From positions 1-64,000 of the forward strand of contig CAZMRF010000018.1 of assembly GCA_964568735.1 (NCBI GenBank): 64,000 bases of DNA. Direction: 5' to 3'. Position numbers and translations under genes: made by a program. Every line of letters begins with the position of its first letter. Positions within the stretch are counted from its first letter, which is position 1. Source of the stretch: CAZMRF01 sp964568735. Its GTDB lineage: Bacteria; Acidobacteriota; Polarisedimenticolia; JACPZX01. The notes under the pieces were generated by a model. That model had not been told where the DNA came from. It searched no databases and was given only the letters and a program-made list of their open reading frames with translations. Of this stretch, positions 17,978 through 26,527 are shown one piece after another.

Positions 17978-19263
17978 GGAGGGGCTGCCTGCGGCGTCGC
18001 GGGCTGCGGCGAGGAAGAGGCCGTGGCGCGGAGTGATGCCATGCGCCCGGAGAAGATCGCGCCGGCGCCGAACCGGCTTCGCAACCGATCGAGCGCGGCC
18101 AGCAACGAAGGCTCGCGGCCGGGCCCGGGAGCGAGGGCGTTGCCCGCGGGAGATCCGCCGGTGTCACTCCGATCGGCGTTCTTCGAGCTTTCGAGGCTCT
18201 CCGGAAAGAGCGGGAGCTGCGCCGGGGCGGAGCCGAGCCGCGTCAGCTTCAGCGTCATGGAGCGGACGCGGCCGCGGCGGGCCACCACGCTCTCGAAGAG
18301 CGGGCGCAGGCGGCTGAAGAGCGAGAGATCTCCGTCGAGAGGCGGGTGCAGCCGCAGCCGGCGCGACGCGGCGAATCCGTCGCTGTAGCGGATGGAGAAG
18401 ATCGCCTCGCCGGCCGGACTCTTCATCCGTCTCAGCCTCCGGCACGCCTTCTCCACCAGCCCGTAGAGGGCCGCGAGCAGGACCTCATCGTCGTTCGTGT
18501 CCTCCGGCAGCGCCGGCGTCGTCTCCTCCACGCAGGGCGCGCGCTCCGGAGGGCGCACCGGAGCATCGTCCACGCCGAGGGCCTGGCGGTGCAGGACGAT
18601 CCCCGCCGGACCGAAGGCCACCACCAGCAGCGGGACGGGCAGAAGCGCCAGCTGCCCCGCGCGGACAATGTTGAGATCTGTGAGGAGCTTCCCCTCCACG
18701 CGGGGATTGACGGCCGGCAGGTTCCCCACGGCCACCGGCCTGAGGAAGGACTCCTCCCCGCCGGGCGGCACGTCGCAGAGGCCCACGGGGCGGAGGATCC
18801 GCGCGGCCACGCCGCTCACCAGCTTGTTGACGGCCACGCCGGCGTTCGCTGGAAGCCTCAGGCTCCCGCCGACCTCCTTCTGGATCCGGGCGGCCACGTC
18901 CACGGCCGCGCCGAAGAGGCGATGGGTTCCGGTCAGGTCGGCGAAGAAGCACCCCCCCGGGACCGGCTCCACGGCCGGCGTGAAGCGGCCCAGCACCTGC
19001 GCGACGGCCTCCGAGGCCCGCGCGTACAGATCGGGATCCGGGGGAAGAACCCGTGCGCCGTGGCAGCGCCGGAGCGCCTCCGGCAGGGCCAGCCCCCTCC
19101 AGACGCCGTCGCTCCGGGCCTCCTCCGAGACCGCCAGCACCACGGAGCGGGGCCCCAGCCCCGAGGCCACCAGGAGGGGCTTTCCCCGGAGAGAGGCATC
19201 CCGCGCCCGCTCCGCGGCCACGGCGAAGGAGACGATCCGGAAATGGAGGATCCGCCGGGTCAC
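17968..19263 (-). CDS. imuB: Y-family polymerase homologue ImuB, catalytically degenerate
   Basis: The 431-aa protein has the Y-family order but lacks its catalytic acids. The usual HxDxDxF start is replaced by LHFRIVSF, and the SxDE motif of the palm is replaced by PVPGGCFF before ADLTGT. This is known for ImuB, which acts as a clamp-binding adaptor for DnaE2 rather than as a polymerase. A clear beta-clamp motif, QLPLF, lies at residues 349-353. The GTG at 19263 is chosen because a promoter (19305-19333) overlaps the alternative start at 19323. It overlaps dnaE2 by 10 bases and is co-transcribed with it. Confidence 0.85.
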   Translation of the reverse strand: MTRRILHFRIVSFAVAAERARDASLRGKPLLVASGLGPRSVVLAVSEEARSDGVWRGLALPEALRRCHGARVLPPDPDLYARASEAVAQVLGRFTPAVEPVPGGCFFADLTGTHRLFGAAVDVAARIQKEVGGSLRLPANAGVAVNKLVSGVAARILRPVGLCDVPPGGEESFLRPVAVGNLPAVNPRVEGKLLTDLNIVRAGQLALLPVPLLVVAFGPAGIVLHRQALGVDDAPVRPPERAPCVEETTPALPEDTNDDEVLLAALYGLVEKACRRLRRMKSPAGEAIFSIRYSDGFAASRRLRLHPPLDGDLSLFSRLRPLFESVVARRGRVRSMTLKLTRLGSAPAQLPLFPESLESSKNADRSDTGGSPAGNALAPGPGREPSLLAALDRLRSRFGAGAIFSGRMASLRATASSSPQPATPQAAPPWL

Positions 19264-19304
19264 GGCACCTGCCTGACAATGAAATGCGGGGAGTGAACGG
19301 TGCA

Positions 19305-19333
19305 AGGCTAAGCGAAAATACAACGAAAGTCAA
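19305..19333 (-). promoter_or_regulatory. Promoter of imuB-dnaE2 with an 11-base-period direct repeat
   Basis: On the minus strand, TTGACT and TAGCCT are separated by 17 bases. Within the spacer TTTCG occurs twice with an 11-base period. Such spacing is like direct-repeat LexA boxes of some bacteria, so this could be an SOS operator. The operator is an inference from a single site. Confidence 0.5.
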
Positions 19334-19426
19334 CCCGGGACCCGGGTCACCGGACCGCGGAGTCATGGAGGGCCGTCGGCGGGCGCAAGGCAGACCACAG
19401 ACCGGAGAGGCTGCCTGATCCCGCGG

Positions 19427-19520
19427 CGTACTGAATTCGCGGCCGCGGGGAAGGGTGGCGCCCGCCCCCGGATGGAGGCGCACAATCTGCGCGCCACGGT
19501 GCGCGACGTACTAAATTCGC
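19427..19520 (+). repeat. Direct repeat CGTACT(G/A)AATTCGC upstream of the PHP-fold gene
   Basis: CGTACTGAATTCGC (19427-19440) recurs as CGTACTAAATTCGC (19507-19520), 80 bases apart, just before the ATG at 19527. The two copies differ at one base. They could be operator half-sites or remnants of a small duplication. Confidence 0.4.
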
Positions 19521-19526
19521 CGGACC

Positions 19527-22007
19527 ATGCGGAGGGATCGCGGGTACGGACCGGCCGCTGTCCTGGTGGCCCTCACCTGCCTTGCCGCCGCTGAGCCCGG
19601 GAGGCCCGGGCCCCCGGACCCGGCCCACCTCGCCACCGAGACGCTGCCCGCCTACGGGCTCGGCGAGGAGACCATCCCGAACGGCGACTTCGATCCGGTG
19701 GCACCTCTCTGGCGCCAGCTCCACCGGGATGAAGGAGAGCAGCTCGCGGTGGTCCCCGAAGGCTGGAAGGTCGGCCACCTGGGGGGCGAGCGGAGGATGC
19801 CGATCCCCGGCGTCGATCCCGAGACGCACGATCGCTGCATGGCCTTCCTCCACGGCGCGGGACGGATGGATCTGACGTCGCCCCCGCTGTCGCTGGCGGG
19901 TCCCGGCGCCTACACGCTCTCGATGAGGATCCGGAGCGTCGTCGCGCCCGCGCCGGCCGCATTGCGGGCCGTGCTCAGGATCACGATGGAGGAGGAATCC
20001 GCTCCTCCGGGCGAGCGCGCCGCCGAACGCTGGTTCCCTGCCGGACCCGAGGAGCGGCAGTGGCGGCGCTGGTCGGCCCTCGTCGAGGTGCCCCCCGGCG
20101 CCGCCGGGGCCGAGCTCCATCTCATCAAGGAAGATACGGCGGCCGACTTCCTCCTCGATGACGTCAGCCTGCGGAAGATCGAGAGAGTGCCGGAGGAGAT
20201 CCGCCTCTCGCCGCCGGCGCGGGGAGCCTGGAGCTCTCCCGTCGTCTATCTCGGAGCGCTCGGGGCGCTGACGCTCGCGGCCGGCCCGGAAGCGGAGATC
20301 CAGATCCGCCTGGGGACCGCGGCGGAGCCCGGTGAAGCCTGGACAGGCTGGGGCTCGGTGGCCCCGAGTGCGAAGGCCGGCGCGGGTGCCGCGCTGCCGC
20401 TCGTGGCGCGCGGCGTCCCCATCTACCTCCAGGCGCGGCTGGAAGATGGGAGCGCCCCCCGCGCTGCCGGCGACATCATCCTTCGCGCGAAGCCATGGGA
20501 AGGAGAGACCCTCTCTCCGGAGGTCAGCGTGGTCGAGATTCCCCTCCTTCCATCGGGACATGATGGCGGCGGGCGCAGCAGGAAGGACCCGGCGAAGCAC
20601 GAGGGGGAGGAGGGAGGCGCTCCGGATCGCGACGCGGGGGAGAAAGACGCACCCGTCGACTCCGTTCGGATCGAGATGGAGGCTGCCGGCGCCGCGAAGC
20701 TCGCCCTCGCCTTCTCCCACGTGATGCCGGACTTCTCGCGCTACGAGATCCGCTTCTCGGAGGAGGGGCCCTGGAGCGCTTCGCCACCGAGCCTGACCTG
20801 GTGGCTCGCCCCGGGAACGAACCAGCTCGAGGTTCGTGCCCGCAACGCAACGGGCAACCCGGGCCCCGTCTCACGCCTCCGGGCGGAGCGCCGGATGGAT
20901 CCAGGTGCCAGACGCGAGCCCTACGCCGGCCTCCGCGCGCTCGGCGGCGATCCCCACGTGCACACGGGGCTCGCGATCTACTCGATCCTCGAGCCCGGAA
21001 GCCCCCTGGCCACGGGCGACCCCGCGAAGGTCTTCGAGTCCGCACGGGCCAACGGCCTGCAGTGGGCCGCCCTCACCGACTACGCGCAGAGCATCGACGA
21101 CCCGCGATCTCTCGCCCTGCGGCGCGCCCCGGATCGCCAGCTCGTCAACCCCGACGGGAGCCGCACGGCGAGCGAGTGGGCGCACGCGAAGGCGGTCGTG
21201 GAGGCCGCCGACCGGCCCGGCGAGTTCGCCGCATTCCTCGGCGTCGAGTACGACGGCGGTGGATTCCGGTCGAAGGGCGGCACCGGCCGGAAGCTCATCC
21301 TGCTGCCCGACACGAAGCCGGCCACCTGGTGCTCCTCGTACGTCCTCAACGTGGGCGACTGCCCGGTGGTGGAGGATGCGTTCAGGTATGCCCGCGACAA
21401 CGGCGGCGTGATGATCGCCGCCTCCCCATGCGCCGCTACGGGTGGCGAGGACACCGACTGGTCGCGCCACGACCCCGTCGTCTCCCTGCTCGAGATGCAG
21501 GGCGGCCTCTGCGAGCGTGGGCCGGGAGGCTTCGTCGAGGTGACTTCACGGCTCGGGTTGCGCGTGGGAGCCGGCGGCGGCAGCAAGAGCCGTTCGGCCG
21601 AGGCGGGTCAATACGATCGGACCATCTGCTGGGCCACCGAGATCCGGCGCGGCGCGATCCTGGAGGCCATCCGGGAGCGCCGCTGCTACTGGAGCGCCGC
21701 GGGGCACCTGGACCTCGCCTTCACACTGAACGGAGCGGCCATGGGACGGGCGATCGCGCCCGCACCCGTGACCTCATGGTCGGTCGTGGCCAAGAACCGA
21801 ACGGCTCCCGCCTTCCACACGGTCGAGGTCCTGCGAGATGGAGAGGTGGTCGCCTCTGGGCCCTGCGCGAGCGGGTCGCGCTGCTTCCTCGAGGGTGGGA
21901 TCGGCCGGGCGGAGCCGGGAGCCTGGTATGCCGCCATCAACGACGAGGAGGGGCAGAGGATCGCGATCACGAGCCCGGTCTTCGTGGCCGTGGAGCCTCC
22001 GCGCTGA
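19527..22007 (+). CDS. Secreted PHP-fold (CehA/McbA-like) protein with degenerate metal site
   Basis: The 826-aa product has a signal peptide (VLVALTCLAAA). A beta-sandwich, carbohydrate-binding-like N-terminal region covers about 30-240. A linker with an acidic low-complexity part (about 340-385) and an Ig-like stretch follow. The C-terminal PHP-like domain (about 465-826) is paralogous to the gene at 23544. HVH (H477, H479) is retained. The positions equivalent to EH, AHPCEE and DSHH in the paralogue read DY, ASPCAA and GSKS here. Most metal ligands are therefore gone, and a binding rather than hydrolytic role is likely. It is convergent with the PIG-L gene. Its true ligand is unknown. Confidence 0.7.
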   Translation: MRRDRGYGPAAVLVALTCLAAAEPGRPGPPDPAHLATETLPAYGLGEETIPNGDFDPVAPLWRQLHRDEGEQLAVVPEGWKVGHLGGERRMPIPGVDPETHDRCMAFLHGAGRMDLTSPPLSLAGPGAYTLSMRIRSVVAPAPAALRAVLRITMEEESAPPGERAAERWFPAGPEERQWRRWSALVEVPPGAAGAELHLIKEDTAADFLLDDVSLRKIERVPEEIRLSPPARGAWSSPVVYLGALGALTLAAGPEAEIQIRLGTAAEPGEAWTGWGSVAPSAKAGAGAALPLVARGVPIYLQARLEDGSAPRAAGDIILRAKPWEGETLSPEVSVVEIPLLPSGHDGGGRSRKDPAKHEGEEGGAPDRDAGEKDAPVDSVRIEMEAAGAAKLALAFSHVMPDFSRYEIRFSEEGPWSASPPSLTWWLAPGTNQLEVRARNATGNPGPVSRLRAERRMDPGARREPYAGLRALGGDPHVHTGLAIYSILEPGSPLATGDPAKVFESARANGLQWAALTDYAQSIDDPRSLALRRAPDRQLVNPDGSRTASEWAHAKAVVEAADRPGEFAAFLGVEYDGGGFRSKGGTGRKLILLPDTKPATWCSSYVLNVGDCPVVEDAFRYARDNGGVMIAASPCAATGGEDTDWSRHDPVVSLLEMQGGLCERGPGGFVEVTSRLGLRVGAGGGSKSRSAEAGQYDRTICWATEIRRGAILEAIRERRCYWSAAGHLDLAFTLNGAAMGRAIAPAPVTSWSVVAKNRTAPAFHTVEVLRDGEVVASGPCASGSRCFLEGGIGRAEPGAWYAAINDEEGQRIAITSPVFVAVEPPR

Positions 22008-22028
22008 CGGGCGCGCTCCAACGAGAAC

Positions 22029-23441
22029 TCAATCCTCGATCGGCATCCCCGGGGATCCCCGCCGCGGGACGGTCACCACGAAGGGAGCACGCTGCTCGCC
22101 GTGATCACGCGCGGTCGGGCGCGCGACGAGGCCGCCTTCGTAGTGGCCCGCCTCGACCGCCTCGGGGAGGCTCACCGTCCATTCGAGCGTGACGCTCTCG
22201 CCCGCGGCGGCGGCGACCTCCCGACGCGAAGGCTCGCTCTTCCACCCGCGCGGGAGATCCAGGGAGAGCCTCCCCTTCATGCCCGCCGCCCAGGTCGCGG
22301 TGATCGCGACATGCACGGTCCCGCCCGGCGCCGCCGAGATCTCGGGGGCGTAGTCCTCGACGAGCCCATCCGCGCCGATCTCCCCCGCGAGGCTCTCGAG
22401 GAAGAGCTGCATGAGGCTCGCTCCGTCACCCACGCGTATCCGGAAGGCAACGCCCGGCTGGCCGGCCCCGTCCCCCCGCGGGATCTCCACGGGGCGACCC
22501 GGGTTGAGATCCACGGGGAGGAGCCGGAGCGGCTCGTCGAAGGCTCCCCCTCGTCCGAGATTGCTGGCAGCGCCCACGGCCCGCTGCTCGCGGAGCGCCT
22601 CGCGCGCGATATCGGTGTAGCGGCGGCCGAGAGTGGGGCTCGCGACGTCGAGGTCCATGACGCGCGCCCCATCGGAGGGAGCACCGGCGCCACGGCGGGG
22701 ATCCGGGTAGAGGGCGTAGCCCACCTTCTCCGGCTGAGCCACGAGCCAGATCGCCGGGGTGGGATGAGGCTCGAGGCCCTCCCTCCGTAGCTGCTCGGGC
22801 CAGGCCGAAGGATCGGCCGCGGAGACCGCCGCGAGGAGCGCCGCGGCCCCAGCCGCCGCATGATCCGGATTCGACGCCGCCGGTCCTGGAAACCAGGTGA
22901 TGATCTCCCGGGGCCTCAGCAATCTCACGAGCCGAGCAAGCTCCGCGACGGTCGCCTCCCGGCCCCACCCGCCGAGAACGACCGCGGGATCGCCGCGCCC
23001 GAGCCCGTCGGCGAGATCGAGAGAGCGGACGACGCTCACGCCCAGGCGCCGCAGCGTCCAGGAGGCTTCGGTGAGCCTCACGATCCCGAAGCTCCGGCCC
23101 GCCAGCGAGCCCGCCCTGTTCGTCCCATTGCGCCCATCGGTGAGGTAGACCACCCCCACGCGCTTCGCGGATTCGAGGGCCTCGCGCGCGACGAGTGGCG
23201 CCACCACCCCTTCGTCGTCGGGATGGGCGAGGATCACGAGGAGATCGCAGCGCACGCGCTCGCGGACGTCCCACGTCGCGGAGGCGGTGGCCGGGCCCTC
23301 CGGCCCCGCGAGGGACAACGTGAGGATCGACGAGAGCACCGCCGCGCGGACCCCGGGAAGATCGCGCCGGGGTCGCGGTGGCCGCGGGCACCCTCCCTCC
23401 GCGCCCGCCCCGAATCCAACCGCTCTTGACCGAGTCTTCAA
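22029..23441 (-). CDS. PIG-L/LmbE family deacetylase with C-terminal beta domain
   Basis: The 470-aa protein contains the PIG-L zinc-site motif AHPDDE near residue 71. TDGRNGTNRAG and a downstream PDHAAAGAAAL, which supplies a second His, follow. PIG-L enzymes remove acetyl groups from N-acetylglucosaminyl lipids or small sugar conjugates. Residues 330-470 form a C-terminal beta-sandwich (NEW1/Ig-like: GGTVHVAITATWAAGMKGRLSLDLPRGW). A hydrophobic stretch (VLSSILTLSLA) near residues 35-45 suggests export, although the N-terminus before it is unusually Arg-rich. It lies between the two PHP-fold genes and is divergent from the second one. Confidence 0.8.
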   Translation of the reverse strand: MKTRSRAVGFGAGAEGGCPRPPRPRRDLPGVRAAVLSSILTLSLAGPEGPATASATWDVRERVRCDLLVILAHPDDEGVVAPLVAREALESAKRVGVVYLTDGRNGTNRAGSLAGRSFGIVRLTEASWTLRRLGVSVVRSLDLADGLGRGDPAVVLGGWGREATVAELARLVRLLRPREIITWFPGPAASNPDHAAAGAAALLAAVSAADPSAWPEQLRREGLEPHPTPAIWLVAQPEKVGYALYPDPRRGAGAPSDGARVMDLDVASPTLGRRYTDIAREALREQRAVGAASNLGRGGAFDEPLRLLPVDLNPGRPVEIPRGDGAGQPGVAFRIRVGDGASLMQLFLESLAGEIGADGLVEDYAPEISAAPGGTVHVAITATWAAGMKGRLSLDLPRGWKSEPSRREVAAAAGESVTLEWTVSLPEAVEAGHYEGGLVARPTARDHGEQRAPFVVTVPRRGSPGMPIED

Positions 23442-23454
23442 GTCTGCCTAGTCT
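23426..23454 (+). promoter_or_regulatory. Promoter for the PHP/GT-C operon
   Basis: TTGACC (23426-23431) and TAGTCT (23449-23454) are 17 bases apart. The predicted transcription start near 23461 argues against the upstream in-frame GTG at 23457 and for the GTG at 23544. Confidence 0.55.
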
Positions 23455-23543
23455 CCGTGACGGCCGGGCCCCGCCGGCCGGTGCGGGTGAGTCTAATCCT
23501 CGCGCCGGTTTTCCGTCCGGCCCCGGGAGCTCGAGGACCCCGC

Positions 23544-24725
23544 GTGAGACAAGCCGCCTGCCTTCTCGCCCTCCTCGTCCTCGCCGTCTCGCCCGTGCCG
23601 GCGCCCGAGGGCCCTGCGCCCCCCGACACCCCCGATCCCTACGCCGGGCTCCGTCCGTGGATAGGTGACATCCACGTCCACACGGGACTCGCCATCTACA
23701 GGGTCCTCCAGCCCGATGACCCCCACGCCGTCGGAACACCCGACGAGGTGCTCGATGCGGCGGAGAGCCGCGGCCTCGACTTCGTCGTGATCACCGAGCA
23801 CACGAACAACCTCAACGACCCACGAGGCGTGCAGTGGCGGAAGGATACCGGCAACACCTTCACGCTTCCCGGAGGCGCCACGACCGCGAGCGAGTGGGAG
23901 TACCTCCAGGCGATCCTCGCCGCGAGGAACCGGCCGGGGCGCTTCGTCACCTTCCTGGGGCTCGAGTACACCCTGGGCACGACGGAGAGCGCCAGCCCGG
24001 GCCACCAGGCCGGGATCTTCCCGGGCGACACGCTTCCGCGCTACTGCTCGAACTTCCCCCACAACGTGGGCGACTGCCCCACGACGAAGGACTTCTACGA
24101 CTTCGTCCGCGCCGAGGGAGGCCTGGCCGTCATGGCCCACCCTTGCGAGGAGATCACATGGGGGCCGAGCGACTGGTCCGCCTGGGATCCGATCGCCAAC
24201 AGCGTGGAGATCGTCAGCGGCAAGTGTGAGTTTGGCAAGTACGGCTACAACTGGGCGCTGGGCGAGCGAGGGCTCCAGGTGGGGGCGCGCGGCAGCAGCG
24301 ACTCGCACCACTTCGAGGTGGGGGCCAACGACAAGACGGTCTGCTTCGCGACCGAGCTTACGCGCGCCGCGATCTTCGGCGCGATGCGCGCCAATCTCTG
24401 CTACTTCGTGGATCGCCACCTCGTGGATCTCCGCTTCAGCATCAATGGCGTGCCCATGGGGGGCACGGTGCGGGCTGACGGCTCGGGGCTCGCGGTGAAG
24501 GCCGTGGCGCACTCCGATTGGGAGACCGACCTCGCCTTCCTGGAGCTGATCCACGACGGCAAGGTGGCCGCGAGCCACGAGTGCAGGGACGCCGAGTACG
24601 ACGATTGCAACTTCGAGACCTTCATCCTCACCGAGGAGACGGGCTACTACTACGTGGCGCTCGCAGGCTCCACCGGAAGGCGCATCGCCGTCTCCTCCCC
24701 CATCTGGGTCCGGCCTCCGGAATGA
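23544..24725 (+). CDS. Secreted PHP-family metallohydrolase (CehA/McbA-like)
   Basis: The 393-aa protein has a signal peptide (VRQAACLLALLVLAVSPVPAPEG) and a PHP domain with a complete set of candidate metal ligands: H44-V-H46 (GDIHVHT), E85-H86 (ITEHTNN), H199 (MAHPCEE), and D253 with H255/H256 (SSDSHHF). PHP enzymes hydrolyse phosphoesters using two or three metals. CehA/McbA members act on small exported substrates. A C-terminal beta domain ends the protein. GAGGA lies six bases before the GTG at 23544. It overlaps the next gene by ATGA, so they are coupled. The substrate is unknown. Confidence 0.75.
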   Translation: MRQAACLLALLVLAVSPVPAPEGPAPPDTPDPYAGLRPWIGDIHVHTGLAIYRVLQPDDPHAVGTPDEVLDAAESRGLDFVVITEHTNNLNDPRGVQWRKDTGNTFTLPGGATTASEWEYLQAILAARNRPGRFVTFLGLEYTLGTTESASPGHQAGIFPGDTLPRYCSNFPHNVGDCPTTKDFYDFVRAEGGLAVMAHPCEEITWGPSDWSAWDPIANSVEIVSGKCEFGKYGYNWALGERGLQVGARGSSDSHHFEVGANDKTVCFATELTRAAIFGAMRANLCYFVDRHLVDLRFSINGVPMGGTVRADGSGLAVKAVAHSDWETDLAFLELIHDGKVAASHECRDAEYDDCNFETFILTEETGYYYVALAGSTGRRIAVSSPIWVRPPE

Positions 24726-26527
24726 GGCTCGAGGAGGGGGCCTCCCCCGGGCTCGTCGCCACGAAAGCTCCCCCCGTCGTCAGCACGCGCTTCGCGCTCT
24801 TCCTGATCGCCCTGGTCGCCTTCCTCGTCCGGCTGCTTCACGTGATCTCCTGGGATCCGTGGCCGACGGGCGACATGGCGGTCTTCGTGGACATGGCGAA
24901 CCGCCGGCTCACCTTCGAGAACCTCTTCCGCCCCGAGGGGGCCTGCAGCTATCCACCCGGCTACGCGCTCTTCCTCAAGCCCTTCCTGCTCCTCCTGAAC
25001 CCGGGGAGCGCCTTCGCCGCCGTTCGGATCGCCCAGGCCGCGCTCGGGGCCCTCACCTGCCTGCTCGTCTACCGGCTCGCCCGCCGGCTCCACTCGCGAC
25101 GCGCGGGACTCGCCGCCGCCCTCGTAACCTGCTTCTTCCACCACTTCCTCTTCTACTCGAGCGCCTACCTGAGCGAGAACCTCTTCATCCCCCTCTGGCT
25201 GGCCGCGCTCCTGGCCTTCCTCCGCGCGGAGTCCAGGGGGGGATCTCGCCGGCTTTACGCGGCGGGCCTTCTCGCGGGAGCCGCCTTCCTCGTGAGGCCG
25301 GTGGCGGTGTCGCTCGCGCCGGCGGCGCTCGCAGCCGCGGGGGCGGCCGCTGGAGCCTCGGCGGACCGCCCACGTCTCGCTCGCAGGATCACCCGCGGCC
25401 TCCTGCCCGTCCTCGCGGGCGGGCTCACGCTCGTGGCGCCGTGGGCGATCAGGAACTGGATCGCCGTGGGCTCCCCCGTCCTCCTGGCGCCCGCCTCGGC
25501 CTCCGACCTGGCGGCGGGCAACACCGCCGATGCCACCGGCGCTTCCATGGACATCGAGACCCCGGGCGCCGAGGGGGCGGAGCGCGATGCCGAGCTGCGC
25601 GCGCGCGTCGCGGACTTCCTGACGGGAGATCCCTGGGGCGCTCTCTACGTCACGCTGCGGCTGAAGTGGAATGCCTTCTGGGCCGGCGTGCCTCCGTGGC
25701 CCCTCTATGACGGCAACCCCTCGCTCTTCGCGGGCGGCCTCTTCTTTCCCGTGATCTCCTGGCGGCTCGTGCTCGTCAGCGGCCTCGCCGGTCTCGGGCT
25801 CCTGATTGTCAGGAACGCGCGGGGCGCCCTCGTGACCGCCTGCTGCGCGGCCGCCTACGTCGCCTGCCATCTCGCCATCTTCGGCGAGCCGCGCTTCAGG
25901 CTGCCGCTGGAGGCGCTCTTCATCGCCTGGGGGGGCGCCGCCCTCGCGGTCCTCCCCGCGATGCTTCGCGGCCGGGCGGCCTTCCGCGCCGTGAGCTGGC
26001 CCCTGGCCACCTCGCTGCTCCTCGTGGCCATCGTCACCGAGGTCTCCGCAACGGCGATCCTCGGAAGGACGGGAAGCCCACATCCGGAGGACCTCGCCGC
26101 CCATGGCAAGCCGCTCCGCCTCCCCTCCAGGGAGCGCCTCATCCAGCTCTTCGGCGAGGAGCCGATCCCTCTCGATCGATCCCGCGGCCGCTACCTCCGC
26201 CTGAGCCTCATGGCGAGGCGCAGCGGGCCCGAGCGCACGACCCCCTCGAACGGCTCAATCCGGATCACCTTCCTCGAAGCGGATGGGGAGCTCCACCCCT
26301 GGGTGAACATACCCATCTTCAAGCTGGATGCTCTGCCTCCGGATCGCTGGGCCTTCGTCGAGATCAAGCACGCGATCCGGCCGTCATCGGTCGCGGCCCG
26401 TGTGGAGCTGATCCCCGATCCGGGCAGCCCGGACACCGTGAGGCTCGATCAGATCTCGCTGCACTACGCGCGCGGGAATGACCTTGCCCTGGAGTTCCTC
26501 TTCCCCTACCTGAGGCATGCGGAGTGA
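24722..26527 (+). CDS. GT-C type integral membrane glycosyltransferase (ArnT/PMT-like), copy 1
   Basis: The 601-aa protein has roughly ten membrane helices and the GT-C layout. After the first helix comes SWDPWPTGDMAVFVDMANR, whose Asp residues lie where the catalytic Asp of GT39/GT83 enzymes sits. AVRIAQAALGALTCLLVYRLA, FLVRPVAVSLAPAA and GEPRFRLPLEALF follow. A soluble C-terminal beta domain (about 455-601) follows the last helix. Such enzymes move a sugar from a polyprenyl-phosphate donor to an acceptor on the periplasmic side. The ATG overlaps the PHP gene stop. The next gene is a clear paralogue with the same layout, indicating tandem duplication. Confidence 0.75.
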   Translation: MRLEEGASPGLVATKAPPVVSTRFALFLIALVAFLVRLLHVISWDPWPTGDMAVFVDMANRRLTFENLFRPEGACSYPPGYALFLKPFLLLLNPGSAFAAVRIAQAALGALTCLLVYRLARRLHSRRAGLAAALVTCFFHHFLFYSSAYLSENLFIPLWLAALLAFLRAESRGGSRRLYAAGLLAGAAFLVRPVAVSLAPAALAAAGAAAGASADRPRLARRITRGLLPVLAGGLTLVAPWAIRNWIAVGSPVLLAPASASDLAAGNTADATGASMDIETPGAEGAERDAELRARVADFLTGDPWGALYVTLRLKWNAFWAGVPPWPLYDGNPSLFAGGLFFPVISWRLVLVSGLAGLGLLIVRNARGALVTACCAAAYVACHLAIFGEPRFRLPLEALFIAWGGAALAVLPAMLRGRAAFRAVSWPLATSLLLVAIVTEVSATAILGRTGSPHPEDLAAHGKPLRLPSRERLIQLFGEEPIPLDRSRGRYLRLSLMARRSGPERTTPSNGSIRITFLEADGELHPWVNIPIFKLDALPPDRWAFVEIKHAIRPSSVAARVELIPDPGSPDTVRLDQISLHYARGNDLALEFLFPYLRHAE

